64,000 bases of DNA from JAOUEA01 sp963821925 (GTDB lineage: Bacteria; Actinomycetota; UBA4738; HRBIN12): assembly GCA_963821925.1 (NCBI GenBank), contig CAWGFO010000007.1:1-64000 (forward strand). The letters are read 5' to 3'. The translations under genes and the position numbers were made by a program. The stretch's first letter is position 1; each line of letters starts with the position of its first letter. Shown piece by piece: positions 17,336 to 24,681 of this stretch. The notes under the pieces were generated by a model, which was not told where the DNA came from, ran no database searches, and saw nothing but the letters and a program-made list of their open reading frames with translations.

Positions 17336-18630
17336 ACGGGTCGAAGCGCGTCCTGATCGTCGGCGGCGGGTTCGCCGGGATGTACGCGGCGCTCCGCATG
17401 AAGGACCTCGCGGACGCCGGCCACCGCGTGACCGTCGTGAGCGCCGACAACTTCATGCAGTACCAGCCGTTCCTGCCCGAGGTCGCCTCGGGCACGATCG
17501 ACCCGCGCGCGGTGGTGGTCCCGCTGCGGCCGGTCCTGCGACACGCGACCGTGGTGGTGGGGGAGGTCACGAGCGTCGACCTCGAGGACCGCCACGTGCA
17601 CGCGCGGATCCCCGACGGCCTCGAGGTGGAGCTCGACTACGACGTCCTCGTGATCACCGCGGGCTCGTGGTCGCGCGTGCTGCCCGTCCCCGGCCTGGCC
17701 GAGCACGGGATCGGCTTCAAGACGGTGCAGGAGGCGATCTACCTGCGGAACCACGTGCTCTCGCGGCTCGACGTGGCGGCCGAGACCGCCGACCCCGAGC
17801 GGCGCAAGGCCGCGCTCACCTTCGTCTTCGTGGGGGCCGGGTACGCGGGCGTCGAGGCGCTCGGCGAGCTCGAGGACCTCGCGCGCGACGCCCTCCGCAA
17901 CTACCCGGGGATCGACGAGGACGAGATGCGCTGGGTGCTCGTGGAGGCCGGGCCGCAGATCCTCCCGGAGCTCCCCGCCGACCTCGCGCGCTACGCGCGG
18001 CGCCACCTGGAGGAGCGCGGGATCGAGGTCCGCTGCGACGTGCGCCTCGAGTCGGCGAAGGACGGCGTGATGACGCTCTCGGACGGCACCTCGTTCCCGG
18101 CCGAGACGCTCGTGTGGACCGCCGGCGTGAAGCCCGCGCCGCTCGCGCGGATCAGCGGGCTCCCCCTCGACGAGCGCGGCCGCATCAAGGTCGACACCGC
18201 CCTGCGGGTCGAGGGCGTGCCGAACGTGTGGGCCGCCGGCGACATCGCGGCCGTGCCCGACCTGACCACCGGGGGGTTCACGCCGCCCACCGCCCAGCAC
18301 GCGATGCGCGAAGGCAAGCGCCTCGGTGAGAACGTGACCGCCACGCTCGTCGGCGGCGACATCAAGCCCTTCGTCTGGAAGAACGTCGGCGGGGTCTGCT
18401 CGCTCGGCCGCTACAAGGGCGTGGCGGACGTCTTCGGCGTCAAGGTGCGTGGCTTCCTGGGCTGGGTGCTGCACCGCTCGTACCACCTGTACGCGATGCC
18501 CACGATCGGCCGGAAGGTCAGGATCGCGATCGACTGGACGATCGCGCTGCTCTTCCCGCGCGACATCGCCCAGCTGGGCGGGTCCCAGCACCCGCGGGAG
18601 CCGTTCGAGCGCGCCGCGGAAGGGGAGTAG
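17329..18630 (+). CDS. ndh: Type II NADH dehydrogenase (NAD(P)/FAD-dependent oxidoreductase)
   Basis: Non-proton-pumping NADH:quinone oxidoreductase, a peripheral membrane flavoprotein of the respiratory chain. 433 residues. FAD site VLIVGGGFAGMYAALRM near the N-terminus, NADH site FVFVGAGYAGVEALGELEDL near 165-185, second FAD motif VWAAGDIAAVPD near 305, followed by PPTAQHAMREGK. The C-terminal LGWVLHRSYHLYAMP region and basic amphipathic helix suit membrane contact. Start overlaps the HAD stop by seven bases. Followed by a strong hairpin. Confidence 0.93.
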   Translation: MVNGSKRVLIVGGGFAGMYAALRMKDLADAGHRVTVVSADNFMQYQPFLPEVASGTIDPRAVVVPLRPVLRHATVVVGEVTSVDLEDRHVHARIPDGLEVELDYDVLVITAGSWSRVLPVPGLAEHGIGFKTVQEAIYLRNHVLSRLDVAAETADPERRKAALTFVFVGAGYAGVEALGELEDLARDALRNYPGIDEDEMRWVLVEAGPQILPELPADLARYARRHLEERGIEVRCDVRLESAKDGVMTLSDGTSFPAETLVWTAGVKPAPLARISGLPLDERGRIKVDTALRVEGVPNVWAAGDIAAVPDLTTGGFTPPTAQHAMREGKRLGENVTATLVGGDIKPFVWKNVGGVCSLGRYKGVADVFGVKVRGFLGWVLHRSYHLYAMPTIGRKVRIAIDWTIALLFPRDIAQLGGSQHPREPFERAAEGE

Positions 18631-18637
18631 GCGCGAC

Positions 18638-18666
18638 GGAGGCCGGGACCTCCGATCCCGGCCTCC
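18638..18666. terminator. Bidirectional hairpin terminator
   Basis: Perfect 11-bp stem (GGAGGCCGGGA at 18638-18648 with TCCCGGCCTCC at 18656-18666) and a seven-base loop, eight bases after the ndh stop and 27 bases before the stop of the converging secreted-protein gene. No long T-run, so of the actinobacterial U-poor type. Confidence 0.75.
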
Positions 18667-18693
18667 TTCGCCCTTGCGACAGGTCTTGCTCGG

Positions 18694-19380
18694 CTAGCAG
18701 CTGCCCTCGTTCGCGCAGTGCACGACCTTCGCGCCCGAGATCTGCATGTGGTTCTGCAGCGCGATCCGGTCGACCCGGGCGCGCCCCGGTGCGGTCATCT
18801 CGTCCACGATCAGGAACGCGTAGTCCACGCGCAGGGTCGGGTTCGCCGCGACGAACACCTTCCAGGCCGACTGCGTGGCCGTGTTCGAGTAGAGGACGTT
18901 CTTGTAGTAGAAGCCGCAGTCACCGACGGCGGTCGTGGCGCCGGTGAAGTCGGCGCGGCTCCAGTCCGTGCTGCCCGAGATCGGCAGGTCGCAGTAGAAC
19001 GCCGAGAGGTACGCGACCGAGCCGTCCTTGAACAGGATGCTGAACCGCGGCGCGCCGGCGCCGACGTAGCCGCCGCCCGCGTCGTTCAGGAAATCGAACG
19101 ACAGGTTGCGGACGTTCTGCACCGCGTAGCTGCCGCCACCGGGAGCGCCGAGCCAGGTCGGGTTGTACGCGTACGCGTACTCGCCGGCGTCGGTGCGGAT
19201 GTTCAAGGCGCCCGAGTTCGCGTCGAGCGGCGAGTCCGGCCCCTGGTTCCAGCCGATCTCGGCGCCGCTCTGCTCGGTGAAGAGCTTCAACCGGGCGCTC
19301 TTGTCCGTGTGTGCGCCGGCAGGGCCCGCCAGCGCGACCGTCAGGGCCAGCGCCCCGAGGCCTACGAGGATCTTCCGCAT
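18694..19380 (-). CDS. Secreted protein of unknown function
   Basis: 228 residues with a clear signal peptide: MRKILVGLGALALTVALAGPAGA then HTDKS. The start at 19378-19380 has a strong GGAGGAG site six bases upstream, so the in-frame codon further up at 19404 is unlikely. The mature part is rich in Gly, Asn, aromatic residues and beta-type strands (NLSFDFLNDAGGGYVGAG, RFSILFKDGSVAYLSAFYC), with four cysteines able to form two disulfides. I recognise no family; it resembles extracellular beta-sandwich proteins. Confidence 0.8.
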   Translation of the reverse strand: MRKILVGLGALALTVALAGPAGAHTDKSARLKLFTEQSGAEIGWNQGPDSPLDANSGALNIRTDAGEYAYAYNPTWLGAPGGGSYAVQNVRNLSFDFLNDAGGGYVGAGAPRFSILFKDGSVAYLSAFYCDLPISGSTDWSRADFTGATTAVGDCGFYYKNVLYSNTATQSAWKVFVAANPTLRVDYAFLIVDEMTAPGRARVDRIALQNHMQISGAKVVHCANEGSC

Positions 19381-19538
19381 GCGATCTCCTCCTCCGACGG
19401 CCACGCAGCTGCCCGCGGACGATGGTGAGAGAGGGGTGCGGGCGACGCGGAGCCCGGGGCCGTCGGAGCGGGCGTCCGCGTTACCTGCGCACTACCCGGG
19501 CGTCTGAGGATGAAACGTCGTTCGGCGAGATCGGCGCG

Positions 19539-20006
19539 CTACGCGCCCTTGCGGCGCTGCTTCTGGAGGTCGCTCGCGGCCTGCAGGGCCTTGTGGCTCG
19601 TCGAGATGTCGGGCATCTCGTGCCCGCTCGCGAGCTCCTCGGCCGCCCACTTCGTGAGGTCGCGGATCGAGACGATCCCCACGACGCGCCCGCGGTCGAC
19701 GACCGGCAGGTGGCGGATGTTCCGCGTGGCCATGTGTTCGGCGGCCTCGGCGAGCTCCATCTTCGAGCCGATCGTCTCGAGGTCGCGGCGGGTCATGCCG
19801 TGCGCCACCTTCACGCTGTGCGGGTCGCCGCCGGCGGCCACGAGGTTCACGATGTCGCGCTCGGTCACGATCCCGGCGAGCTTCTTGCCCTCGAGCACCA
19901 CGACCGACGAGATCCCGTTCGTGCGCATGAGCTTGGCGACGTCGGCGAACGTGTCCTCGGCGTCGGCCGACTTCACGTCGGTGTGCATGATGTCCGCGAC
20001 CTGCAT
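19539..20006 (-). CDS. CBS-domain pair protein
   Basis: 155-residue protein made of two CBS domains, which bind adenosine nucleotides and often sense energy status. Pattern is repeated: VADIMHTDVKSADAEDTFAD with GISSVVVLEGKKLAGIVTER, then VAHGMTRRDLETIGSKMEL with NIRHLPVVDRGRVVGIVSIR. The short basic C-terminus ends in KQRRKGA. AGGAGG ribosome site before the ATG. No effector domain, so it probably acts as a stand-alone sensor. Divergent from the toxin-antitoxin pair at 20118. Confidence 0.92.
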   Translation of the reverse strand: MQVADIMHTDVKSADAEDTFADVAKLMRTNGISSVVVLEGKKLAGIVTERDIVNLVAAGGDPHSVKVAHGMTRRDLETIGSKMELAEAAEHMATRNIRHLPVVDRGRVVGIVSIRDLTKWAAEELASGHEMPDISTSHKALQAASDLQKQRRKGA

Positions 20007-20081
20007 CGGAAGGCCTCCTGGGTGCGTCGGTGGGGGTCGCTAGCCTACCGCAGGGTCTTCCCGCGACGGTCCCCCCCGGTG

Positions 20082-20108
20082 GTACAGAGGTGTACAAAGA
20101 TGTACGAT
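20082..20108 (+). promoter_or_regulatory. Phased GTAC repeats and -10 box before the Phd-type antitoxin
   Basis: GTAC occurs at 20082-20085, 20092-20095 and 20102-20105, exactly 10 bases apart, so on one face of the helix. The last one is part of TACGAT (20103-20108), a -10-like box nine bases before the ATG at 20118. Probable operator for the antitoxin or toxin-antitoxin complex. Confidence 0.55.
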
Positions 20109-20117
20109 AGTGCCATC

Positions 20118-20405
20118 ATGACGACGATGCCGGTATCGGATGCGCGTGCTGCGCTGCCCGCGCTCCTCGATCGCGTCGAAGCGGGGGAGGAGGTGACGAT
20201 CACGCGTCACGGCAAGCCCGTGGCCGTGCTCGTTCGTCCCGACGCCCTCCGCGTCCGGAGGGCGAGCGAAGCGCTCGAGGCCGCCGCCGCCCTGCACCGG
20301 CAGCGAGAGGACGCTCGCCACCGCCCGCTCCCTGCGGGGGGGATCTCCGAGGCCCGCGCCGAGGAGATGATCGCGGACATCAGGGCAGAACGCGACGGAC
20401 GCTGA
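20118..20405 (+). CDS. Phd/YefM-family antitoxin
   Basis: 95-residue antitoxin. N-terminal Phd/YefM DNA-binding domain: MPVSDARAALPALLDRVEAG, then EEVTITRHGKPVAVLVRPD, the hallmark HGKPVAVL strand. The C-terminal helix (ISEARAEEMIADIRAERDG) is the kind that binds a PIN toxin. No ribosome site; the start lies nine bases after a -10-like box, so the mRNA leader must be almost absent. Stop and toxin start share one base (TGATG). Confidence 0.9.
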   Translation: MTTMPVSDARAALPALLDRVEAGEEVTITRHGKPVAVLVRPDALRVRRASEALEAAAALHRQREDARHRPLPAGGISEARAEEMIADIRAERDGR

Positions 20406-20830
20406 TGGACGCGTTCGATGCGGACGTCCTGATCTACGCGGCGATCCCTGGACACGAGCTCGGCCGTCGCGTCAGGTCGCTCCTGCCCGAGACGCCCGCC
20501 CACGACGACGACCCCCCCGCGCGCGTCGGTTCCGTGCTCCTGATCCCGGAGGTACTCACGAAGCCGAGGATGGTCGGGGCGGAGGGCGAGCTCGCCACGC
20601 TGCAGGGGATCCTCGGCCGGCTCGATCTGCGTCCACTGGACGAGGCGACGGCCGAGCTCGCGGTGACGCTCGGCGCCGCCCACCGTCTCCGCCCCATCGA
20701 TGCGGTCCATCTCGCCACCGCGGTCGCGGTCGGTGCCGACCGGTTCATCACGAACAACACGCGGGACTTCCCCACGTCGATCGCCGAGATCGACGTCACC
20801 TACCCGGCGGACCTTCCCGATCCGGGGTGA
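20405..20830 (+). CDS. PIN-domain toxin (VapC family)
   Basis: 141-residue PIN ribonuclease toxin of a second module unrelated in antitoxin type to the one at 15.2 kb. Metal-binding acids: Asp in FDADVLIYAAI, Glu in LIPEVLTKP, Asp in LRPIDAVHLATAV and Asp/Asn in TNNTRDFP. ATG overlaps the antitoxin stop by one base, giving coupled translation. It converges with the adenylate cyclase gene, 36 bases away, with no evident terminator. Confidence 0.9.
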   Translation: MDAFDADVLIYAAIPGHELGRRVRSLLPETPAHDDDPPARVGSVLLIPEVLTKPRMVGAEGELATLQGILGRLDLRPLDEATAELAVTLGAAHRLRPIDAVHLATAVAVGADRFITNNTRDFPTSIAEIDVTYPADLPDPG

Positions 20831-20866
20831 TCCAGCGCAGCGGGTCGAGATCGGGACGCGGCGACC

Positions 20867-22063
20867 TCAGGCGGGGTGGGCGCGGAGCAGGTGCACCGTC
20901 CCGGACACGCCCTTGAGCTCGACCGGACCGATGTCGGCGAACGCGACCCCCGGCTCCTGCGAGGCGTCGGCGACCGCCTGGCTGACGAGCACCTCGCCCT
21001 GCCGGGCGTAGTCGGCGATCCGCGAGCTGAGGTTCACGGTCTGGCCGAAGTAGTCGCCCTCTTGGTAGAGGACCGGGCCCGCGTGGAGGCCGACGTGGGC
21101 GGGCGGCAACCCGGCGGCCGCCAGCCCGTCCACCATCTCGAGCGCGGCGCGCACGCCGGGGCCCGGGTCGGCGAAGTAGAACATCACGCCGTCGCCCAGC
21201 CACTTGATGGGCTTGCCGCCGTGCCGTACCGAGCTGCGCTGCACCGACCGCGCGACCGTCGCGGCCAGGTCGGCCGCCGCATCGTCGCCGCGCTCCTGGG
21301 TCAGCCGCGTGTAGCCGGTGATGTCGAGGAAGCAGATCGCCGGTTGCCGCTCGAGGCGGCTGTGGATCCCCGCCCTCGCCATCAGGGTCTCGAAGGCCTC
21401 GATGATGTTGGCGGTCCAGGCGCGCGCCTGGTGCGCGTGGTACATGGCCAGAACGGCCTGCTCCGAGAGCGGGGAGATCCGATCGGAGAGCTCGGCGTTC
21501 GAGATCTCCTCCGGGCCCTTGCCGGCGGCCATGGCCGGCTCGATCACCTCGGAGTTCCACCAGGCCGCCTCCTGCTCGGCGATCCGACGGGTGCTGTCGC
21601 CCTGGACCCGGAGCAGACGCTCGATCGCGGCCGGCCGGAACCCTTCGGCGATCTGGAGCTCGATGAACGGCACGATCGCCATCTCGTCCTCGCGAAGCCG
21701 ATCGTCGGGCGAGGGTTCAGCCATGCCGATCGCCTCGCGGATGCCCGTGAGCAGCTCGAGCGGGACCCCGGTGCGGTCGCTCACCTGCCGGAACGTCTCG
21801 CCGGCGAGCGCCGCGAACCGTTCGTAGGCGGCGGCGTCGAGGAAGTCGAGCGAGAGGGCGCCGCGCCGGATCGCGTCGGCCATGCCCTCGAGGGGGATGC
21901 CGGCATCCTCGAGCGACCCGGCCATGAGCGCGCGGCGCACGTCGCCCGGGGAGAAACGATCCGCTTCGTCCGGGGCGATGACGTTCAGATCGATCAGCCG
22001 ATCGAGGTAGGCGGGCTCGACCCCGGCTCGCTCGGCGGCATCCTCACGTCCGTACCAGGTCAT
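20867..22063 (-). CDS. Class III adenylate cyclase with N-terminal regulatory domain
   Basis: 398-residue soluble cyclase making cAMP. The C-terminal catalytic domain has all key residues: metal Asp247 (CFLDITGYTRLT) and Asp291 (WLGDGVMF), adenine-specifying Lys287 and Asp337 (GDYFGQTVN), transition-state Asn344 and Arg348. So it should be active and ATP-selective. The first 235 residues hold a helix-turn-helix-like start (AERAGVEPAYLDRLIDLNV, FSPGDVRRALM) and long helices, resembling the autoinhibitory regulatory domains of mycobacterial cyclases such as Rv1264. Start lies six bases after a TAGGGT box: leaderless. Confidence 0.93.
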   Translation of the reverse strand: MTWYGREDAAERAGVEPAYLDRLIDLNVIAPDEADRFSPGDVRRALMAGSLEDAGIPLEGMADAIRRGALSLDFLDAAAYERFAALAGETFRQVSDRTGVPLELLTGIREAIGMAEPSPDDRLREDEMAIVPFIELQIAEGFRPAAIERLLRVQGDSTRRIAEQEAAWWNSEVIEPAMAAGKGPEEISNAELSDRISPLSEQAVLAMYHAHQARAWTANIIEAFETLMARAGIHSRLERQPAICFLDITGYTRLTQERGDDAAADLAATVARSVQRSSVRHGGKPIKWLGDGVMFYFADPGPGVRAALEMVDGLAAAGLPPAHVGLHAGPVLYQEGDYFGQTVNLSSRIADYARQGEVLVSQAVADASQEPGVAFADIGPVELKGVSGTVHLLRAHPA

Positions 22064-22069
22064 CCGGTC

Positions 22070-22075
22070 ACCCTA
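22070..22075 (-). promoter_or_regulatory. -10 box of a leaderless promoter for the adenylate cyclase
   Basis: TAGGGT on the minus strand, six bases before the ATG at 22063. It lies in the 46-base gap after the SDR gene, so the cyclase can be expressed apart from it. Confidence 0.55.
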
Positions 22076-22109
22076 ACGTCCCGCCCGGCGTCCGAGGCGC
22101 CCACGACGG

Positions 22110-22874
22110 TCAGTCCCGGATGATCCCCGCGCGCATGCCGCCGTCGACGAGCAGCACGGACCCGGTGCAGAACGAGGATTCCGCGCCCGCGAGGAACGCG
22201 GCGGCGTCGGCGATGTCCGACGCGCGCCCGATCCTCCCGACCGGCGGGAGTGGCCACGCCGACGAGTCGTCCGGCGGGCCCTCCTCGCCCCCGGGTGGCG
22301 CGAAGTGGCGCATCCCCGGCTCGATGTCGCCGGGGCAGATGCAGTTCGAGCGCACGCCGTCGGGGCCGCCGTCGAGCGCGAGCATGTTCGAGAGCATGAT
22401 CAGCGCGGCCTTCGATATCGAGTACGCGCCGATCTCCGGCTCGCCGGTCACGCCCGCGTCGGAGGAGATGTGGATCATGCATCCGGCGCGCGCGGCCAGG
22501 TGCGGGTAGCACGCCCGCGCGTAGAGGAACGGTCCGCGCAGGTTCACGGCCATCGTCCGGTCGAAGTCTCCGACGGGCGTGTCGATCAACCGCGCCTCCA
22601 CGCCGACCCCGGCGTTGTTGACCAGGACGTCGAGCCCGCCGAGCCGTTCGACCGCGAACGCCACCGACGCGTCGACGTCGACCTGCTCGGCGGCGTCGGC
22701 TCGGCAGAACCAGGCCCGGGCGCCGAGCTGCTCGATCGCCTGGGATCCGAGCGCCTCGTCGCGGCCGGTCACGACGACCGAGGCGCCCTCCGCCAGGAAC
22801 CGCTCCGCGATCGCGAGCCCGATCCCGGAGGTGCCTCCGGTCACGAGCGCCGTCTTGCCCTCCAGGCTCCCCAC
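22110..22874 (-). CDS. Short-chain dehydrogenase/reductase (classical SDR)
   Basis: 254-residue NAD(P)-dependent oxidoreductase. Cofactor motif LVTGGTSGIGLAIAERF at 9-25, NNAG at LVNNAGVG, catalytic Ser in HISSDAGVTG and YSISK (Tyr-x-x-x-Lys), closing LLVDGGMRAG typical of 3-oxoacyl-ACP-reductase-like SDRs. GTG start sits seven bases after a TAGTCT box. Substrate unknown; the neighbouring cyclase gives no hint. Confidence 0.92.
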   Translation of the reverse strand: MGSLEGKTALVTGGTSGIGLAIAERFLAEGASVVVTGRDEALGSQAIEQLGARAWFCRADAAEQVDVDASVAFAVERLGGLDVLVNNAGVGVEARLIDTPVGDFDRTMAVNLRGPFLYARACYPHLAARAGCMIHISSDAGVTGEPEIGAYSISKAALIMLSNMLALDGGPDGVRSNCICPGDIEPGMRHFAPPGGEEGPPDDSSAWPLPPVGRIGRASDIADAAAFLAGAESSFCTGSVLLVDGGMRAGIIRD

Positions 22875-22881
22875 GCAGGGC

Positions 22882-22887
22882 AGACTA
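22882..22887 (-). promoter_or_regulatory. -10 box of a leaderless promoter for the SDR gene
   Basis: TAGTCT on the minus strand, seven bases before the GTG at 22874; no ribosome site intervenes. Same arrangement as at 14634. Confidence 0.5.
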
Positions 22888-23039
22888 GCCGGTCGATGGG
22901 TCTGCTCCTCAGCACCGAGCGAGGGTCGCCCGGTCGCTGTCGGCCAGGCGACAGCGCGCGGCGCGTCGGACGGTCATGATGGCGGAACCGAACAGGGCCC
23001 GGGCATCGAGACCGGGCCCGCCTGGAAGAGGCGAGATCG

Positions 23040-23237
23040 ATGAACGACGAGCGCGAGCGGGACGCACCGGCGGGGGACCTCGGCGACCCGCGCCCGGAGA
23101 CGGGCGACGGCGAGGCCGACACGGTGGTCACAGGCCGCGACCTGGAAGACGTCCACCTACCGGTCGTCCAGGACCCTCACGACGATCCCCGGTTCGACCT
23201 CGAGGCGTGCGCGGCGAGGGTCCAAGAAGGCCGCTGA
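23040..23237 (+). CDS. Small acidic protein, hypothetical
   Basis: Possible 65-residue protein, very rich in Asp, Glu, Pro and Gly, with no hydrophobic core and so probably disordered. GGAAGAGGCGAGATCG before the ATG offers a fair ribosome site, and codon use follows the local GC3 pattern. No family recognised. It is the only plausible gene in the 450 bases between the SDR and PmbA genes, which otherwise hold nothing I can name. Confidence 0.4.
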   Translation: MNDERERDAPAGDLGDPRPETGDGEADTVVTGRDLEDVHLPVVQDPHDDPRFDLEACAARVQEGR

Positions 23238-23325
23238 GCCGGGGAGCCAGCACCGCAAGGACGACGGCGAGTAGGGGACGGCTCCTCGCCCGCCGGGCTA
23301 GCGATCGCCCGGGTCCCGACCCGCC

Positions 23326-24681
23326 TCAGTGGTCGCTGACGCCCGAGAAGTTGAACGCCTCGATCTTCAGCGCCGGGACCCGTGAGGCGCTGAAGAAGAA
23401 CTCGCTCGCGAGCTCGGCCTCGCGCCCGATCATCGAGGCGTTGGAGAGCGCCTCCAGGATCGACTGCGTGAACCGGAAGTTGCGCACCGGTCCCACGATC
23501 TCGCCGCCCTCGATCAGGAACGTCCCGTCGCGCGTCATCCCCGTGATCGAGGACTCCATCGGGTTCACGATGTTCGAGTAGTGGAAGCGCGTGACGAGCA
23601 CGCCGCGCTCGGTCGCGGCCACCATCTCGTCGACCGTGGCGTCGCCGGTCCCGAGGAACACGTTCAGCGGGAACGGCCCCTCCGGGTTCGGCGAGGGCAA
23701 CCCGTGGCCGGTCGAGCCGTCGACGCCCGCCTGCTTCGCGGTCCGCAGGTCGTACACGGCGTCGCGGAACACCCCGCCCTCCACCAGGCTCACGCGCCGC
23801 TTCGGCACGCCCTCGAAGTCGAACGGCGCGCCCAGGGTGGTCGGGTCGGCCCCGTCGTCCCACAGGTCGATGTTCGCGCCGGCGACCGTCTCGCCGGCCT
23901 TCCCGCTGAAGCAGGACCGGCCCTCGACGTAGGCGCGCCCGGCGAACCCCATGAACGACAGGAACCCCACGAGGGTGGCCGTCGCCGCGGGCTCGAGCAC
24001 CACGGGGTACACGCCGGCGTCGAGCGCGCGGGGCGCCTGCGATCGCACCGCCTTCTCGCTCGCGCGCGCGCCGATCGCCCCGGGGTCGATGCCGCCGACC
24101 CCCGCCGCGAACGTCTCGGCGAACCCGCTCCCGCCCTCGCCGCCCGTGATGACCGTCGTGAGCGAGGCCTGCGTCGAGGGCGCCCAGCAGAACTGGCCTT
24201 CGGAGTTCGCCACGCCGATCTCGATCGCCTGCGTCTCGTAGGCGCCGGCGGCCGTGAACCCGGGCTCGCACCGGCCGATCAGGTCCGCGACCGCGTCGGC
24301 GCGCGTCTCGGGCGACCATCCCGCGGTGGTCTCGTCGTAGCGCCCGTCCACCTGTGGCACGTCGGCGACCGGGGCGAGCCCCGGCCACATCGGGTCGGCG
24401 GCGACGACCTCGGCCATCTCCTTCGCGCTCTTCGCGGCCTTCAGCGCGCCCTCGGGCGTGGCGACGTTCGCCGCGGCCACGCCCACGCGGCCGTTCGCCA
24501 CGACGCGCACGCGGATCCCCGTGTCCTCGCGGAACGTGCTCTGGTGGATCTCGCTCTTCGCGAACCGCGTGAGGCCGCCCCAGTCGTGCATGAACAGGAC
24601 CTCGACGCCGTCGACGCCCGTCAGCTCGAGTGCGCCCTGCGCCACCTCGCGGAACCGGTCGGGACCGATCAGCCCGGGCAT
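23326..24681 (-). CDS. pmbA: PmbA/TldE subunit of the TldD/E metalloprotease
   Basis: 451-residue non-catalytic partner of TldD. In other bacteria the TldD/E heterodimer degrades or matures peptides such as microcin B17 and the CcdA antitoxin. Family text: KSEIHQSTFREDTGIRVRVV, the Gly-rich middle, RRVSLVEGGVFRDAVYD, GNVFLGTGD-like FPLNVFLGTGDATVDE, NPMESSITGMTRDGTFLIEGGE. No HExxxH motif, as expected for this subunit. Its ATG shares one base with the tldD stop, so both are one operon. Confidence 0.95.
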   Translation of the reverse strand: MPGLIGPDRFREVAQGALELTGVDGVEVLFMHDWGGLTRFAKSEIHQSTFREDTGIRVRVVANGRVGVAAANVATPEGALKAAKSAKEMAEVVAADPMWPGLAPVADVPQVDGRYDETTAGWSPETRADAVADLIGRCEPGFTAAGAYETQAIEIGVANSEGQFCWAPSTQASLTTVITGGEGGSGFAETFAAGVGGIDPGAIGARASEKAVRSQAPRALDAGVYPVVLEPAATATLVGFLSFMGFAGRAYVEGRSCFSGKAGETVAGANIDLWDDGADPTTLGAPFDFEGVPKRRVSLVEGGVFRDAVYDLRTAKQAGVDGSTGHGLPSPNPEGPFPLNVFLGTGDATVDEMVAATERGVLVTRFHYSNIVNPMESSITGMTRDGTFLIEGGEIVGPVRNFRFTQSILEALSNASMIGREAELASEFFFSASRVPALKIEAFNFSGVSDH

